From assembly GCF_001411555.2 (NCBI RefSeq), contig NC_049905.1:20574097-20638096 (forward strand): a DNA stretch of 64,000 bases, read 5' to 3'. The DNA is from Juglans regia. Lineage: Eukaryota > Streptophyta > Magnoliopsida > Fagales > Juglandaceae. Both the position numbers and the translations under genes were made by a program. Under the pieces are notes generated by a model, which saw only the letters and a list, made by a program, of their open reading frames with translations, had not been told where the DNA came from and ran no database searches. Numbering within the stretch: position 1 is the stretch's first letter; each line of letters starts with the position of its first letter. This document shows, in pieces, positions 1-12,600 of the stretch.

Positions 1-258
1 TCCATATCTTAAAAATATGTGAAGATACTTTGTAATGAAAATATGGGCTCTTGGTGTTGTGGGGTGGGGGGGTGAACACCTATCCCTCCACCTGCTCCAG
101 GAATGAAAATTCATCCCTGTCCCCATTTTATTTGTGGAATCACTACCTAATGCAGGGCAGATTGGGTCCTGGCTTAATTGGTGTAAATGGACATATTTTT
201 TAACACAGCTTTGTGGTCTGTCATCTATTGTCTAATGTAATAATCATTTTCCTTTCAG

Positions 259-3200
259 ATCTCTTTGAGGTGGGAATCATGCCCACGAACTGTGCTCGTT
301 TTGACCAAACCAAATTCAATTTCTGTTAGAATTCTGTGTGCAGAAATGGTCAGGTGTGAATACAAAACTATAATCTCGCATTTTGCATCCTAAGAGCCAT
401 TTTCTGCTAGTTCTTTCAATAGAGTGCTGGAGTTGAGCTCTGAGAAATTGCTTTGTTAAGTAAGATAAGTTTTACTACCGATCAAGAAAAGAAATATAGA
501 CATTATCAAGGTACTATATTACGAATACACCTGATGAGAGAAGGAAGCTCTGAGAAATTCCTGCAGACAATATACTATATCCTAGTCTAGGATTGACTTT
601 ATATTAAATCAGCTACCATTGTTCTAGAACTGCTACTAAGTCTTTTTTTAACTTCTATTACATGTTTCCTGCTTTTTTATCATCAAATTACGACTACAGT
701 GTAATGTGTTACTCTCAAGTGGGTGTGATTACAATTTATTGAACTTTGAGGAGACCTGGGGTAATATTCACTCATGAAAAAGAGAGAAAAGAACTGGGTA
801 AGATTCTACATTTTGTATGAGCTCTGAATGAGATTCAACTGTGAAAAATTAGAGAGTGATGAGGGTGTTGTCAGCTCTCTCTCTCCAGAAATAATCTTAG
901 ACATGGTCCTTAGAAAACACAAGATATTCTATAGCAGCAATCATCAGTCAGTGATGTTATAGATTTTTTCGAAATGTGCTAATACTAAGTTAAATGACCT
1001 ATGGAAAAAATGTTTAATATGATTGGGGCTTCCATCTAACTAACTTTCAGCTATGTAATTTCTTTTGTTACTAGATGGGTACCCTAGCCACCTGACCTTA
1101 CCTTATGGTGTCTGTGCACATTCCAAGAACTAAGCATGTGGAGTCCAAATTTGTAAGATCGAACTGTGGCCTTATTGGCTCCTAAGATATCCATCGGTGT
1201 CAATGCATACATCTTTGTGGAGTGTATCATTCTAAAAGGAACTCTGTTGTTAAAGTTGGTAACCTTCCAAAGCAATTGAGAGCATTTCATATGGCATAAT
1301 ACTAAGAACAGATGCGGAAGTAGATTGACAAGCTTTTCTTTTATAATTACTTAAACTATCCTGATGAGGGGTATTTGCTGATCATTAGTTTTCCCTGATA
1401 GATGTCACATAGATGCAGGCTTGTAAAATTCAAAACCCAGCATACTCTGTGCTCTTGTCCTGATAGACTAATATCGATTCCATTACTTTTTTTACCGCAT
1501 ATCTAATTGTCCTAATTTTTCATGGAGTTTTGTACTAATTGTTGGGAAGTGAAGATATTTGTGCTCTGGGTCCTTTTTTTTTTTTTTTTTTAACGTTAAT
1601 CCTAAATTATAGTATAGTCTAATTTGGGCTATCAATGCTTTATTCATGCAAGTGTGAAGGATATAGGCTGTTAAAGGTAAAAATTGTTTTTGATCATATG
1701 GATGCATCTAACTAGCATAAGTTCTTGTTAAGCTGTTAAAGGTTTTTTTTTTTTTTTAATTTTTTTTTATCATATGGATACATCTAAATAGCATAAGTTC
1801 TCGTTAGAAGCCACAAATCCCAAAAGCTTGAGATATCAGGAAGTGGGCCAATAATGTGTAACAAATGCACACTAATGCTTCCTCTCATGCACAAAGCTGC
1901 CTGGTATTTAAGAAAGGGTCCTTGGACGTGCAGAATAGAAGAAATCACCAATTGTTGTTTCAAGAGTCTTGAAGACCTCTTACTCAAACCAGCTCTCAAG
2001 TCTCGATGTTAGAAACTCACAGAATTTTTAGTTGTTAGGAAGTGTGCCAACAACTTAAATTTACCACACGTTAAGAATACTTGGATAAATTATTTAACAT
2101 GCTGGCTAGTGTATTATTCATTCGTCTTTCTATTGCTATTTGTATCGTTATACTCTCTCTCCCTCCCCTCCCCCCCCCCAATTAGCTTAAATTGGTTGAA
2201 TTTTAGTTTCATATTTTCCTTCAGCTAAATCTTGAGTTGAAAAATAATGTTTTCTTCTTCTTCCCAGATGGTTGAGAGAGCAGAAAAAGTTGGAAATATA
2301 TGTTGAGCCACGCGTACGAGTTGAACTTCTAACAGAGTCATCTTACTTCAATTTTGTACAAACGTGGAAAGATGGTGAGCATTGAGATTTTTGTAGTTGG
2401 AAGATATTATAACGCTATTATTGATTAAACAGCATTTGCTTGTTCCTTCTTCATTAGTTCTTTCATGCTGTTGATCAAACTTTTCCTTGGACTGCCTGTT
2501 ATAACCTCCTGGAACTTAAGGGCAACATATTTATTTCTGTGAATGTATATATGAGCTCATATATATTTGTACCAGCACTGTTTTCTGCATTTGGTGCAAT
2601 AAAGGGACCTGATTACCTTTCTAGCCACCAAATTAAGTGCTTGCCTGAATTATTTTATGATTATGGCTTCCACTGCTGACGGTTGTAAAATGGAAACAGT
2701 TAGCTTGGATTTAAAAGTTAAATCTACTTTGATAATCATACAACACATGAATGTCAGTGGTTACTCATATATTAATCAATTAATTTTCTCGTATGATGAT
2801 TATTCCATCTAGCGTTACCTATGTTTGATCATTGATGTACTGTTGTAATCTTATTCTTTATGACTTTCTTATTATTGCAGAGAAGGAAATTTCGCTCCTG
2901 CATACAAAAGTTGACCTTGTAGCAACTCTTGGTGGGGATGGAACAGTCCTTTGGGTATGTGTATTTACTTTTAGCTTTTATTAAATGATTCATAATGTGT
3001 ACTGGAATTAAGATCTTAATTAAGGTGATTACCTGCTGTCACTCCTTATCTTCGTCAACTTTGGAACAAGCACAAATGCAAATCTGTTCTTGCTACACTC
3101 TTCAGTGTGGTCCCTGGTAGTGAAAGCTGTTCTTGTTAGATTTGGTTAATAACATATTCCTCTTAGGGTCTAAGGTAAAAGGGAGCACACAATATAAAAA

Positions 3201-6200
3201 TGTGAAATGTTAGTTTTATAATGTGTTACACTGCCAACCTTAATCTTTTATTACTTATCAAAAACAATCTTGGGCATAAAATCTTTTATGCCTATTTCTT
3301 GGGAATAAATCTTTTATTGCTTATAAAAATAAATAAATAAATAAATACATAGACAATACCCTTTGAACTTAATTTGTAACTTTGACAACACTGTCGCATC
3401 GGTTGATTCCCCCCCCCCCAAAAAAAAACCCCTTATCTGTTTTAGTGTGTAATTGTGGCTTACATGGATAAAGTACCCAAAGAAAAAAGAAATGGTATCT
3501 ATATCAGCAGACAATTAACATCAATTGAAACTAAGGAACCACAAAATTTGAATTTTGTATAATTCTGCATTTGTATTCTCTGGCGGTTTTAATTAATTAA
3601 AGGGCCTTCTTGTCAACTTTGACTAGAGTACTGCATTATTTGTTTTCCAGATTTTTCCCCTTCTTGCCTCTTGGTTTGTCCTATTTTATTATCATTATAA
3701 GAACGATTCTCTAAAATTGATGATTATTCTGAAGGCTGTGTTTATCTCTCAAGGTAAGGCGCAAAATGATTTGTCGAATAATACTTTTCTTGGAGTGGCT
3801 TTTATTCTTGGAAATTTGCACTTTCATCAACTTAATTTCGTACTAGGCATTGTGATATCTATTTCTGACTCTTTTGCTTTCAAACCATACTTAGCAGTTA
3901 TTATCTACTCATGTTCAGGCAGCATCCATGTTCAAAGGACCGGTTCCTCCAATTGTTCCGTTTTCTTTGGGGTCTCTTGGCTTTATGACCCCTTTCCGTA
4001 TCCTCCTTCTTGTTTAAAGGTGTTTGTTTCTAAAACAATTTGGAAGTTTGATGACACCACTAGACATTAGCCTTTGCTAGGGGTGTAAGGAGTTCGGTCC
4101 GGACCAGAAAAACCGACTGGACCCAATGGTTTGGTCCAGACCGGACCGGACCGAAGTTGAGACCAGTCGGTCTCGGTCCCATAAATTGTGGACCAAAGAA
4201 ACTTGGTCCGGTCCCAGGGTCTATAAATTTTGGACCGGATCAAACTCCTATATATATATATTTTAAAAATAAATTTAATAATTAAAAATATTATTTTTAT
4301 ATAGTAATTATATAAATTAATGATGTAATTTTCATCTAATTTATTATCATTGACTATATAAAATATAAAATAATATATTCTATCAATTAATAATAAATCA
4401 TAAATTATGTGATAATGACATTGATAATTTATGTCATTATATGTAAATAGTTAATATATATTATACATTCATACATACTCTACTATTTACATTTAATTAA
4501 AATAATTAGATAATTTTTTTTTTTTAAATACCTAAGTTGCAAGCAAGCATGAATAATCTATGTGCAATGAAATTATTTGATATTCACTAACCATAATATG
4601 ACATTATTATTTATTAATAGTTATGCATACTAAAGAGTAAAGTCTAAGTTAGTAAGTAGTAACTATTAACATCATAAATATAATTATAGTAAAATATTTT
4701 TTTTAGTGAGTTAGTTACATAATCCACATTAATAATTTACTTAATTTTAATGTAGTAATTTAAATAATTTTTTTTATTAATTTATTTGAAAAATAAATAA
4801 ATGAAACAAAATAAAAAATAATAATTGGGCCAGACCCTCCACCTCTCTCTTCATCTTCATTTTGACATAAGTGTTTTCTTTCTGTTATCTGACTAAAAGG
4901 TGGTGCTTAACATTATTCAGACACTGAACATTACAGAGAATGTCTTGACTCTGTTTTAAAGGGTCCAATTAGTATCACATTACGGCACCGTTTGCAGTGC
5001 CATGTTATTAGGGATGCAGCCAAAAATGAGTATGAAACTGAAGAACCAATACTTGTTTTGAATGAGGTTACAATTGATCGTGGAATATCGTCATACCTCA
5101 CAAATTTGGAATGCTATTGCGACGACTCCTTTGTCACTTCTGTGCAAGGGGATGGGTTAATTTTATCGACAACCTCTGGCAGTACCGCATATTCATTGGC
5201 AGCTGGAGGATCAATGGTCCATCCGCAGGTATGTTTTTGCTGTCATATCTTATTATCACAACACCATGTTATATAAATTTAGGTGCATAATATTTCAAGA
5301 GAAGTTATTTCATTGTTGATGGAGAATTGCATTATATATGTACTGAGGCATACAAGTCACAATATTTATATTTGAAGGGTACATTGAATTTTGTTGTTTT
5401 TATCTTGCAAACGGAATGCCTCTAGTGACTATGGATGGTGACTGGCTCTTGCTTAGCAAATTAGTATGTGTATATTTTTTACTAATAATGCACATCTAAT
5501 GCATGTAGTTATCAGGCAGGGATGAGGCCGGGGGGCCACAGCCCCCCCAAGGCTCTGAGGAAAAAAATATATATTATAATCTTGCCCAATTTGTATATTT
5601 AGTTTTTATATTTTTGTTCTTGCTCTTGTCCACAATTCATAACTGGCCCTGACCAATACTCTTAAATGGCCAGTCTTAAGAGGTGACTTGCAAATTGTCA
5701 ACATTTTTTAATAGGTCTTTCTTATATATCATCAAACTAGAATTTGATCTCACTTCAAATTTTATGGTAACTACATTTTGTTTTCCTGTTTTATTTCAAG
5801 AAATTAAATTAGAATTTAATATTCACATTAGATTATTTCTCTTTTAAAGTTTGTAATTATCTGGGTGAAACGTATTTAACTAAAAAACCCCATATTCACT
5901 AGATAGTTGGCTATGTGGTATGTGATTGCACTACTAAGACCGTAGAAGTCCCAACAAGGTTCAGCGGCATAATAGAAAGTGTATTTGTTCTGCGAATAAT
6001 GTGTTACGATCCTGTGCATATCCTCTAAACGTATCTTTCCGCATGAAAATGATTAAACTAACAACATTGGAGGCGAAACCCATTAAGATTCCCAAGGAAA
6101 ATTGAATGAAAACGAAATATGAGAGAGGGAGAAGAGTCAGCAAACTCTTGTTTGCTATTATACAAAAAACAGGTGTCCTTGTGTTATGGCTTTTATTTCT

Positions 6201-7901
6201 ATTTGTTTCATTTTGCTTTTGCCCTTTGCCTTCGGGTCATACGTATTTGGGGAGATTAGATAAAAGAGTACTAAAGATTTCTCCCCTACATGTTCCCGGA
6301 AGCAATGATGGCATAACTTCGTGGTCTTGATTGGCTGCTATACATAGAAGGCCATCGTTGTTAAGCTAGAAGAGAAGAAAGAAAAAAACAAAGAATGATA
6401 TTTGCCACCAGTTATAATGATGCCAGCATGATGTTTTCAGTTTCAGGACTTTCTCTAATTCATAAGAAAGAACAGTTTTATACTCAAGCTTTCAAACGTT
6501 TAAATATTAATAATGATAAATTGCCTGAAATCAAGTATACATCATAGACCTGAGCTCCTTAGCCGAACTTAGGCGTACAGTAGATGACCCCCTCCCTCCT
6601 CTTTGTACATAATTTTGAACAATAGGCTGCAGAAATTGTCTGTTGACATTCTGGCATGCATGCATTGCATGTGCCTGCCTGCTAGCAATCTAAACCCTAC
6701 AAGAAAATTGGTATCTCCAGGATGTCTCTTTAATTGATTGGGAAGGCCCTTGAGAAAAAGGTTGAAGTGAATGATTTGACATGTAGAAGTGCAAAATAAA
6801 AAAGGGGATGACATAGTTCCTAATTAATAGGTAACTAAAATCTTCTTCAAAATTCATGGGTTTTGGCTAGATAGCAGGAGAGGCTTACTTGTAATCGTCA
6901 GATGTAAGGTTATATTCTTATTGAGGTTTCTTAGCACTCTAAAATGTTAGGTATGGAGGGAGGCTGAGGGAGTGATAATGTTCGGGTTTGGCAAGAGCTA
7001 TGCCAGATTCCAACATTGAAAAGTTCTTATGTTTTGGCCTGCTAAGATAAATGCTTTTAACTTAAAAAACTGCAGGATTGCATAATATGGCTGTATAACT
7101 AGGCATGAGAGATTGTGCTTGGAGAATAGAAATGAAGACATTGACATGAGGTAGAAATAGTGCCACAAATGGGCAGTTGGAGAGAATTTGGTTTAGAAGT
7201 TTTCATCCTCCGGCATAAAAATCAATGTTCTATCAAAAGGTGATGCCATCTTAGTCAATTCTGAAAAATCAGTTAATGTTGAAGACATTGCAAGGTTAAA
7301 GAGAAAAAGTAATAGTGGAATCTGGGGCAAGGCTATGGTTTTAAGAAGTTAAGTTTTTGGACGGTATGAAAGGGGCATGTTCTTAACTCAAAATTGGCGG
7401 AGGAATTATTTCATTGGGTAGATTCTTCAGTTTAAAGTTACTCATTTAGATTCTACTTTCAGATTTTGTCTAATTTGCAATGAGATTCTGAATGAGGATC
7501 CTCTTTCATAAAAGCTGGGTTTGGAAGTTCATTCAATGAGATATCTCATCATCAGCCTATCCTTGACTCTTGATTCAGCTCCAAAATTGCAGGTCCCTGG
7601 CATCCTTTTTACACCAATTTGCCCGCATTCATTATCCTTCCGGCCTCTGATATTACCTGAGCATGTGACATTGCGAGTGCAAGTACCTTTCAATAGCAGA
7701 AGCCACGCATGGGCATCATTCGATGGTAAGGACAGGAAACAGCTTGCCCCAGGAGACGCTCTTGTGTGCAGCATGGCACCTTGGCCTGTGCCTACAGCAT
7801 GTCTGGTTGATTCCACCGATGATTTCTTTCGCAGCATCCATGAGGGCCTTCACTGGAATCTAAGAAAGGTCCAATCTTTTGACGGTCCCCGGGTTTTATA
7901 A
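259..7901 (+). CDS. NADK1: NAD kinase, NADK1-type (3' six coding exons; 5' end outside window)
   Basis: Phosphorylates NAD(H) to NADP(H), probably in the cytosol. Coding exons by splice sites and frame: 259-353, 2268-2374, 2881-2954, 3919-3997, 4921-5228, 7593-7901. They join in phase to 323 residues plus stop. The first visible exon is internal: it follows a CTTTCAG acceptor and starts mid-protein, so earlier exons lie left of the window. Seen: the NAD-kinase signature LGGDGTVLW, split after the Trp codon at 2954; GSLGFMTPF (exon 3919); LNEVTIDRG and [16 protein letters not shown] (exon 4921); and the FDGK...GD C-terminal lobe. Reading along, it follows Arabidopsis NADK1 closely as I remember it, and lacks the long N-terminal extension test only because that part is not shown. 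No frameshift or stop in the visible exons. Intron 4921-side repeat and a 2.36-kb last intron are described separately. The downstream neighbour converges on it. Confidence 0.93.
4076..4840. repeat. AT-rich repeat insertion in an NADK1 intron
   Basis: It begins with TAGGGGTGTAAGGAG, then a GC-richer block with repeated GGTCCGGACC-type motifs to about 4240, then about 550 bases of almost pure A/T. Plant non-autonomous hAT elements often begin with a TAGGGGTGTAA-like end, which is the basis for suspecting one. I could not find a matching inverted end or an 8-bp target duplication, so class and right edge are unsure. Confidence 0.4.
5229..7592 (+). other. Last intron of NADK1, 2.36 kb
   Basis: It runs from a GTATGT donor to a TTGCAG acceptor. 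About 5510-5570 is a G/C-homopolymer-rich stretch (GGGGGGCCACAGCCCCCCC) of the kind seen at ends of plant repeats. The part 6940-7500 has spaced fragments that look like decayed reverse-strand or sense repeat sequence, but I cannot name it. No open gene is supported inside. Confidence 0.6.
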
Positions 7902-9642
7902 CCTCCTTTCTCACCTTTAGTTTTTTACTGATAAAGGAAAGCATTTGTAGAGAGTATTTACATATTTTCTAATGCACACTGCTTAATGGCAACATAGGAG
8001 GGACCAAGGGAAATCTGATTTTTTTTTTTTTTTCCCTCTTTTCTTATTGTACTTCCCCCACTATGAATGGGGTTCTTGATGTTTAATATGCAATTAGAAT
8101 CATCTGATGTCTGCCTATGATATGAGAAACAGGCGATAGATGATGTTTATGATAAGATCAAAGAAATTAAATGTAAAGCTACAACTGTTTTTACCTAATG
8201 AATAAATACAAGAAAATCAAATTGTTAAATGTTTGTAGTAGCGCTCTTAACATGCTCAATTAGCCTATAATGTTTCAGGGTTGGTTTCTTTTGCTTCTCA
8301 CTTCTCTTCCTCCTCTCCTCCATACAAACTGTTCCAACTTTTTTTTAGTTGGTATTTTAGTACATTGCACTATTCATATTAGTACTACCATTTGGGATTC
8401 TTCAAGTTATCTTCCCACCATTGGATTATAGAAATCTTTGAAATTTTCGATCATCTGAGAAGCTTTTGTCATTTTGCATCATGAAACCCTAAAGATGAGA
8501 TATTACCAATAGAATGTTGATGAATGATGAGAAGCATTTGAGATGAGATAGTTCGTAAATGAGAAATGATATTTGGTGGGTTTGTAAGCCTCAACACTCT
8601 CTTTAATAGAATTGAATAAATCTGAAATTTCCATAAAAATTTATTTTTTTAGTACTGAATTCCACTTTTTTTTTCAAAATAAGTGTGTAAGACTAGGACA
8701 CCCCAAGACTAATAACATTACTCTTCATAAATTTCCTGTATCTATGAGTTCTACATAATATTCCATTGTACTTTTTCAATTTTTTGATATGATGTAGCTG
8801 ATAAATTTTCCTTTTGTAACGATGGGAAAATCACTTTTACAACTCTACATTAATTGGCATGTGATTTTATAAAGCTGTAGTTCGTTTTTAATGAAATGAC
8901 ATGATTTCATTGTTTTTGATCGGACATGATTTCATTGTTGATTGTAATATGAGTTGTAAAATAATTGCAAAACGATTGTATTTATATCATTACCACCCTT
9001 ATTATATGCTCTTATGACATTTAGAACATTTTTATCAAGAAAAAAAAAGGTCGAAGGATGTCTTCTTTTCCTTCGACTAGCATATAGATTAAGCTATAGA
9101 ATTCTCAGACTAATAGATGTTGCAGTCATTAATCGGTGAAAACAAGCCTATTCTTAAATCATACATGGTAAGGATTATCCAAAATAAATCCAAATAAATT
9201 CCAAACGCCACTCCATCAGAGCAGATTTATTTGTTTCATGGTACCTTTGATGCAAGTCCTAATTTCTGGGGTGAAAATTCTACCTACCTTGCCTGAAAGC
9301 CTTGCAGGTGGTAGAGTTCTTTGCAAGGAAAAAAACGTTACCTATGAGAAAAAGCATCTCAAATACAAACTGTCAACTCAGCTTGCACAGTTTAGAGGCC
9401 TGTAAATTATCCGGAAAACACCCAACTCAACATCAATTCACCTAATTCATGAATCATGAACGGTTTTATAATGGAGCGAAATTCAATCAAATGAGAAATG
9501 CAACCGCAATTTTGCTTCTGAGCATTATTGTATTCCTATCCAACGCGCATAATCCACCCACCTGCCAAGGCAAAGTGAAAAAGAGTGAGTAGTTGTGGGG
9601 AGAAATGATTCCCGCGAGGACATGTCAGAGAAGAGATAGTCC
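7902..9642. other. Intergenic spacer between two convergent genes
   Basis: It holds the 3' UTRs of NADK1 (plus) and the DUF3411 gene (minus). An AATAAA at 8201 may be a poly(A) signal for NADK1. A T17-like tract lies at 8021-8036. I see no coding potential or structured RNA here. Confidence 0.6.
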
Positions 9643-12600
9643 TCACAATAATGAACCCAAGTATGTGTTCCCTGTCCGAACGGCGAAGCAAATGGCACTT
9701 AGCATAAGTTTGTGCTTGTGTAACAAAGGTTCCAGAATCCGCTGTTCAATCACACCGGCTAAGACTTGGTATCTGTCAACAGAAATTAGAATAGCACAAG
9801 TGTTAAGTACTTTATGTCCAAACCAAGTACTCCCTAGCTCTATTTTACAGTAAAATGCAAGATCTTTTTTTGATAAGCAATAAATCTTCATCAATAAGTG
9901 CAACCTAAGCGTACAGGGAGTATACAAAGAGACGCGTATCTAGAAGGTGAAAAGGATACTAAAAATTCATGAAGGTTAAATCCTTTTAGTCTAGAGACAG
10001 AGTCCAAAGGAAAGGAGTGTAAATAAAGAAATTCTTAAGCGCCTCCAACCTTGTACGTTGTATTATTTCTCACATTCTAAATATGGCAAATGTGGCAGAT
10101 AGGGACCATCACAGTGAGATGCAATAATATAAATGAGATCCAAGTTAGAAAGCCTTTACTTTGTCTCACACAATCAGTCATACCATTGTAGCTTACACAG
10201 TATTATGGAAGGATTTTCACTCTTGTAAAGTTTCCAGGATTACATGTAATGACATCTTTACAGTTCTACAACATAATATATCTACCCCAATAACGGTCAA
10301 GACACTGTAATCATGCAGGACATATTTTTTTAAAGGATAGACTACAAAGGTTTTGGAAGTATTTGAAAAGTGAAGATCGTTTTAAGATTTTTCAATTGGA
10401 TTATCATAACTTCAAATCATAATTGGACATGCCCATATTATTTCAAAATGATCAATCTACAGTAGATAATCATATTGAATCATCATCATCATAACATATA
10501 AATCTGTAAATGATTATAAAATTAAAAACAGCGGCTGCAGGAACTGGTAGATAATCAAAAGCCAAGTCACAATAATTGATATTAAGTTTTTTTTTTTTTT
10601 TTTGATAGGTGACAATAATTGATATTAACTAATTTTTTGATAACTAATTAAAACCTACATACCGGAGATTGCTAGATATTGCCATATAGACACCATATGC
10701 AGCACTTGTGGATAGTATAGGCACATTTTCCACTTCAACTGGAGAAGACTTATCAACAGCTTTCCTTGCATTGATCAATGCATTTGTAACAGCTGTCCCC
10801 ACCTTAATTAAGCAAAATGCATTAAACTCCGGCATTTTTTGTTAATGGTGTTTTGACTTGCATAATGTTTTCTTAAGAGAAGATGATAAGTAACCTTTGC
10901 AACAAAAGAGAAGAATGATTAATATTAGTCAACTCTAAAAAAGTAGTCTAGTAATAAAACACATTATTCCCCCAGCTATTGTTTTGAGAACATGTACAAG
11001 CTTACCATGGCCTTACAAAATTGCTAGAATGAAAATATGTCCTTTCTTTTAATCTGCCTCTATCCGTCAAAATTCGGTTGACGATTGGCATAACTATTCC
11101 AATTTAACATCCCTAGACAACATACAGAACAAAACTATAATGCGGAAACATGACTAAGTACACTATGTTAGGTAGGAAGATAACTAGTCCACATGAATCA
11201 TAACAAATGGATAATAAACCTAGTTGAGCTGGATACAACACTTAGAAATTAATATAGGATGGTCCAGTTCATGCTTTTGTGGGTAACCGTTCATTTGGAC
11301 ATGGGTTGCACCTAAACCCAACCCAACTAGTCCAAATCCGAACCTTAGGTAGCTCTGACACTCCCATGACATACTAGAGCTTTTCTCCCTTTCATTAATA
11401 AAAGAGCACCAGGTTAGTAGTTATGAGTAGACATCAAATCATCAGACTCCATTTGACAATGTCATTATATCAAACTACATTACTTCATGATCGGGAACGC
11501 AATAGAGATGCATTTTGGAAGTTTTTTATAAGCACTCTAATTAGCTGGTTCTCTGCTATTGTACTGAAGGGAGGGGATGTAAACGCGTTCTTGTCTTCGT
11601 TTTTCTAAGTTCTAGAATGTATTAGGTGTTTCTTGTGTATACTCCCTGTGTACTCGGGCTATGCCTATTACATTGTTATTAATAAAGTTATTACTTATCA
11701 AAAAAAAAAAACATTACTTCATGACTTCATGCAGAACAGATTACACAATTTTTGGATGTTTCACCCAACAAAACATTGTGAATACAAAATAGAATAATCC
11801 TAAACTAGTAACTAGTTTACCGAAACTCACACACACAAAAACAAAATGTTAATAACAAATTAGTTACTGTGCATAGTGCACCAGTAAGCAGCGTGAATTA
11901 TCTATAGGAGCTTCATTTAACCATTTCACAACAACAAAAATATAATGCCTAATGATGAAGCAATTTACACAGGATCTCTCCACTGACAGAAGACCAAAAC
12001 TTGCAAGAGAACCCATATAAGAGCATAGGAAAGAGAACACTCCTTCCTGATCAATGATGAAACAGTACAAATGCAGCATTGCAGAACAGAGCAAAAAGCT
12101 GTCTAAATGGAAGAACCTCCCTAGAGAAATATTTCTACTAACCAGTGATGAAGCTGTGCCAACTGCAAAAAGCTTTGTCCCATTACGCTACACAAGCAAA
12201 ACCAGCAAATGTAAACATGTCATTCATTGTTAACTTGAAACCCAAAATATAGGGATCCATTTAGGCAGCATATATGCAAGTCACTAAAAATATTTGCTTA
12301 CCAATACTGCCCCTAATCTCTGCAAAAATGAATATGATGTTCCAGCAAGGGCAACCTGTGGACAGAATTTGAGGAGCAAGCAAGTAAATGTATATCCTTA
12401 AGTCAAATAATCGGGGCAACTTTCAAGTAATAGCATTAATCTATGCGGAAAAAGCTGTAACCTGGAATGCATTATCAGGACAGTTATGGAAGAACTTGGC
12501 AATTGCTCCTGCGCTAATTGCAAGTGGTGGACGTAGAGAAACAGTAGGGGCAGGAAGATAAACAAGCATAAAATCTGCACATATGGCCATTACCTAAGCA

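Noticed and set aside
6940..7500. Possible LINE remnant in the last NADK1 intron
   Set aside because: A few words resemble LINE zinc-binding regions, but too little aligns to call it.
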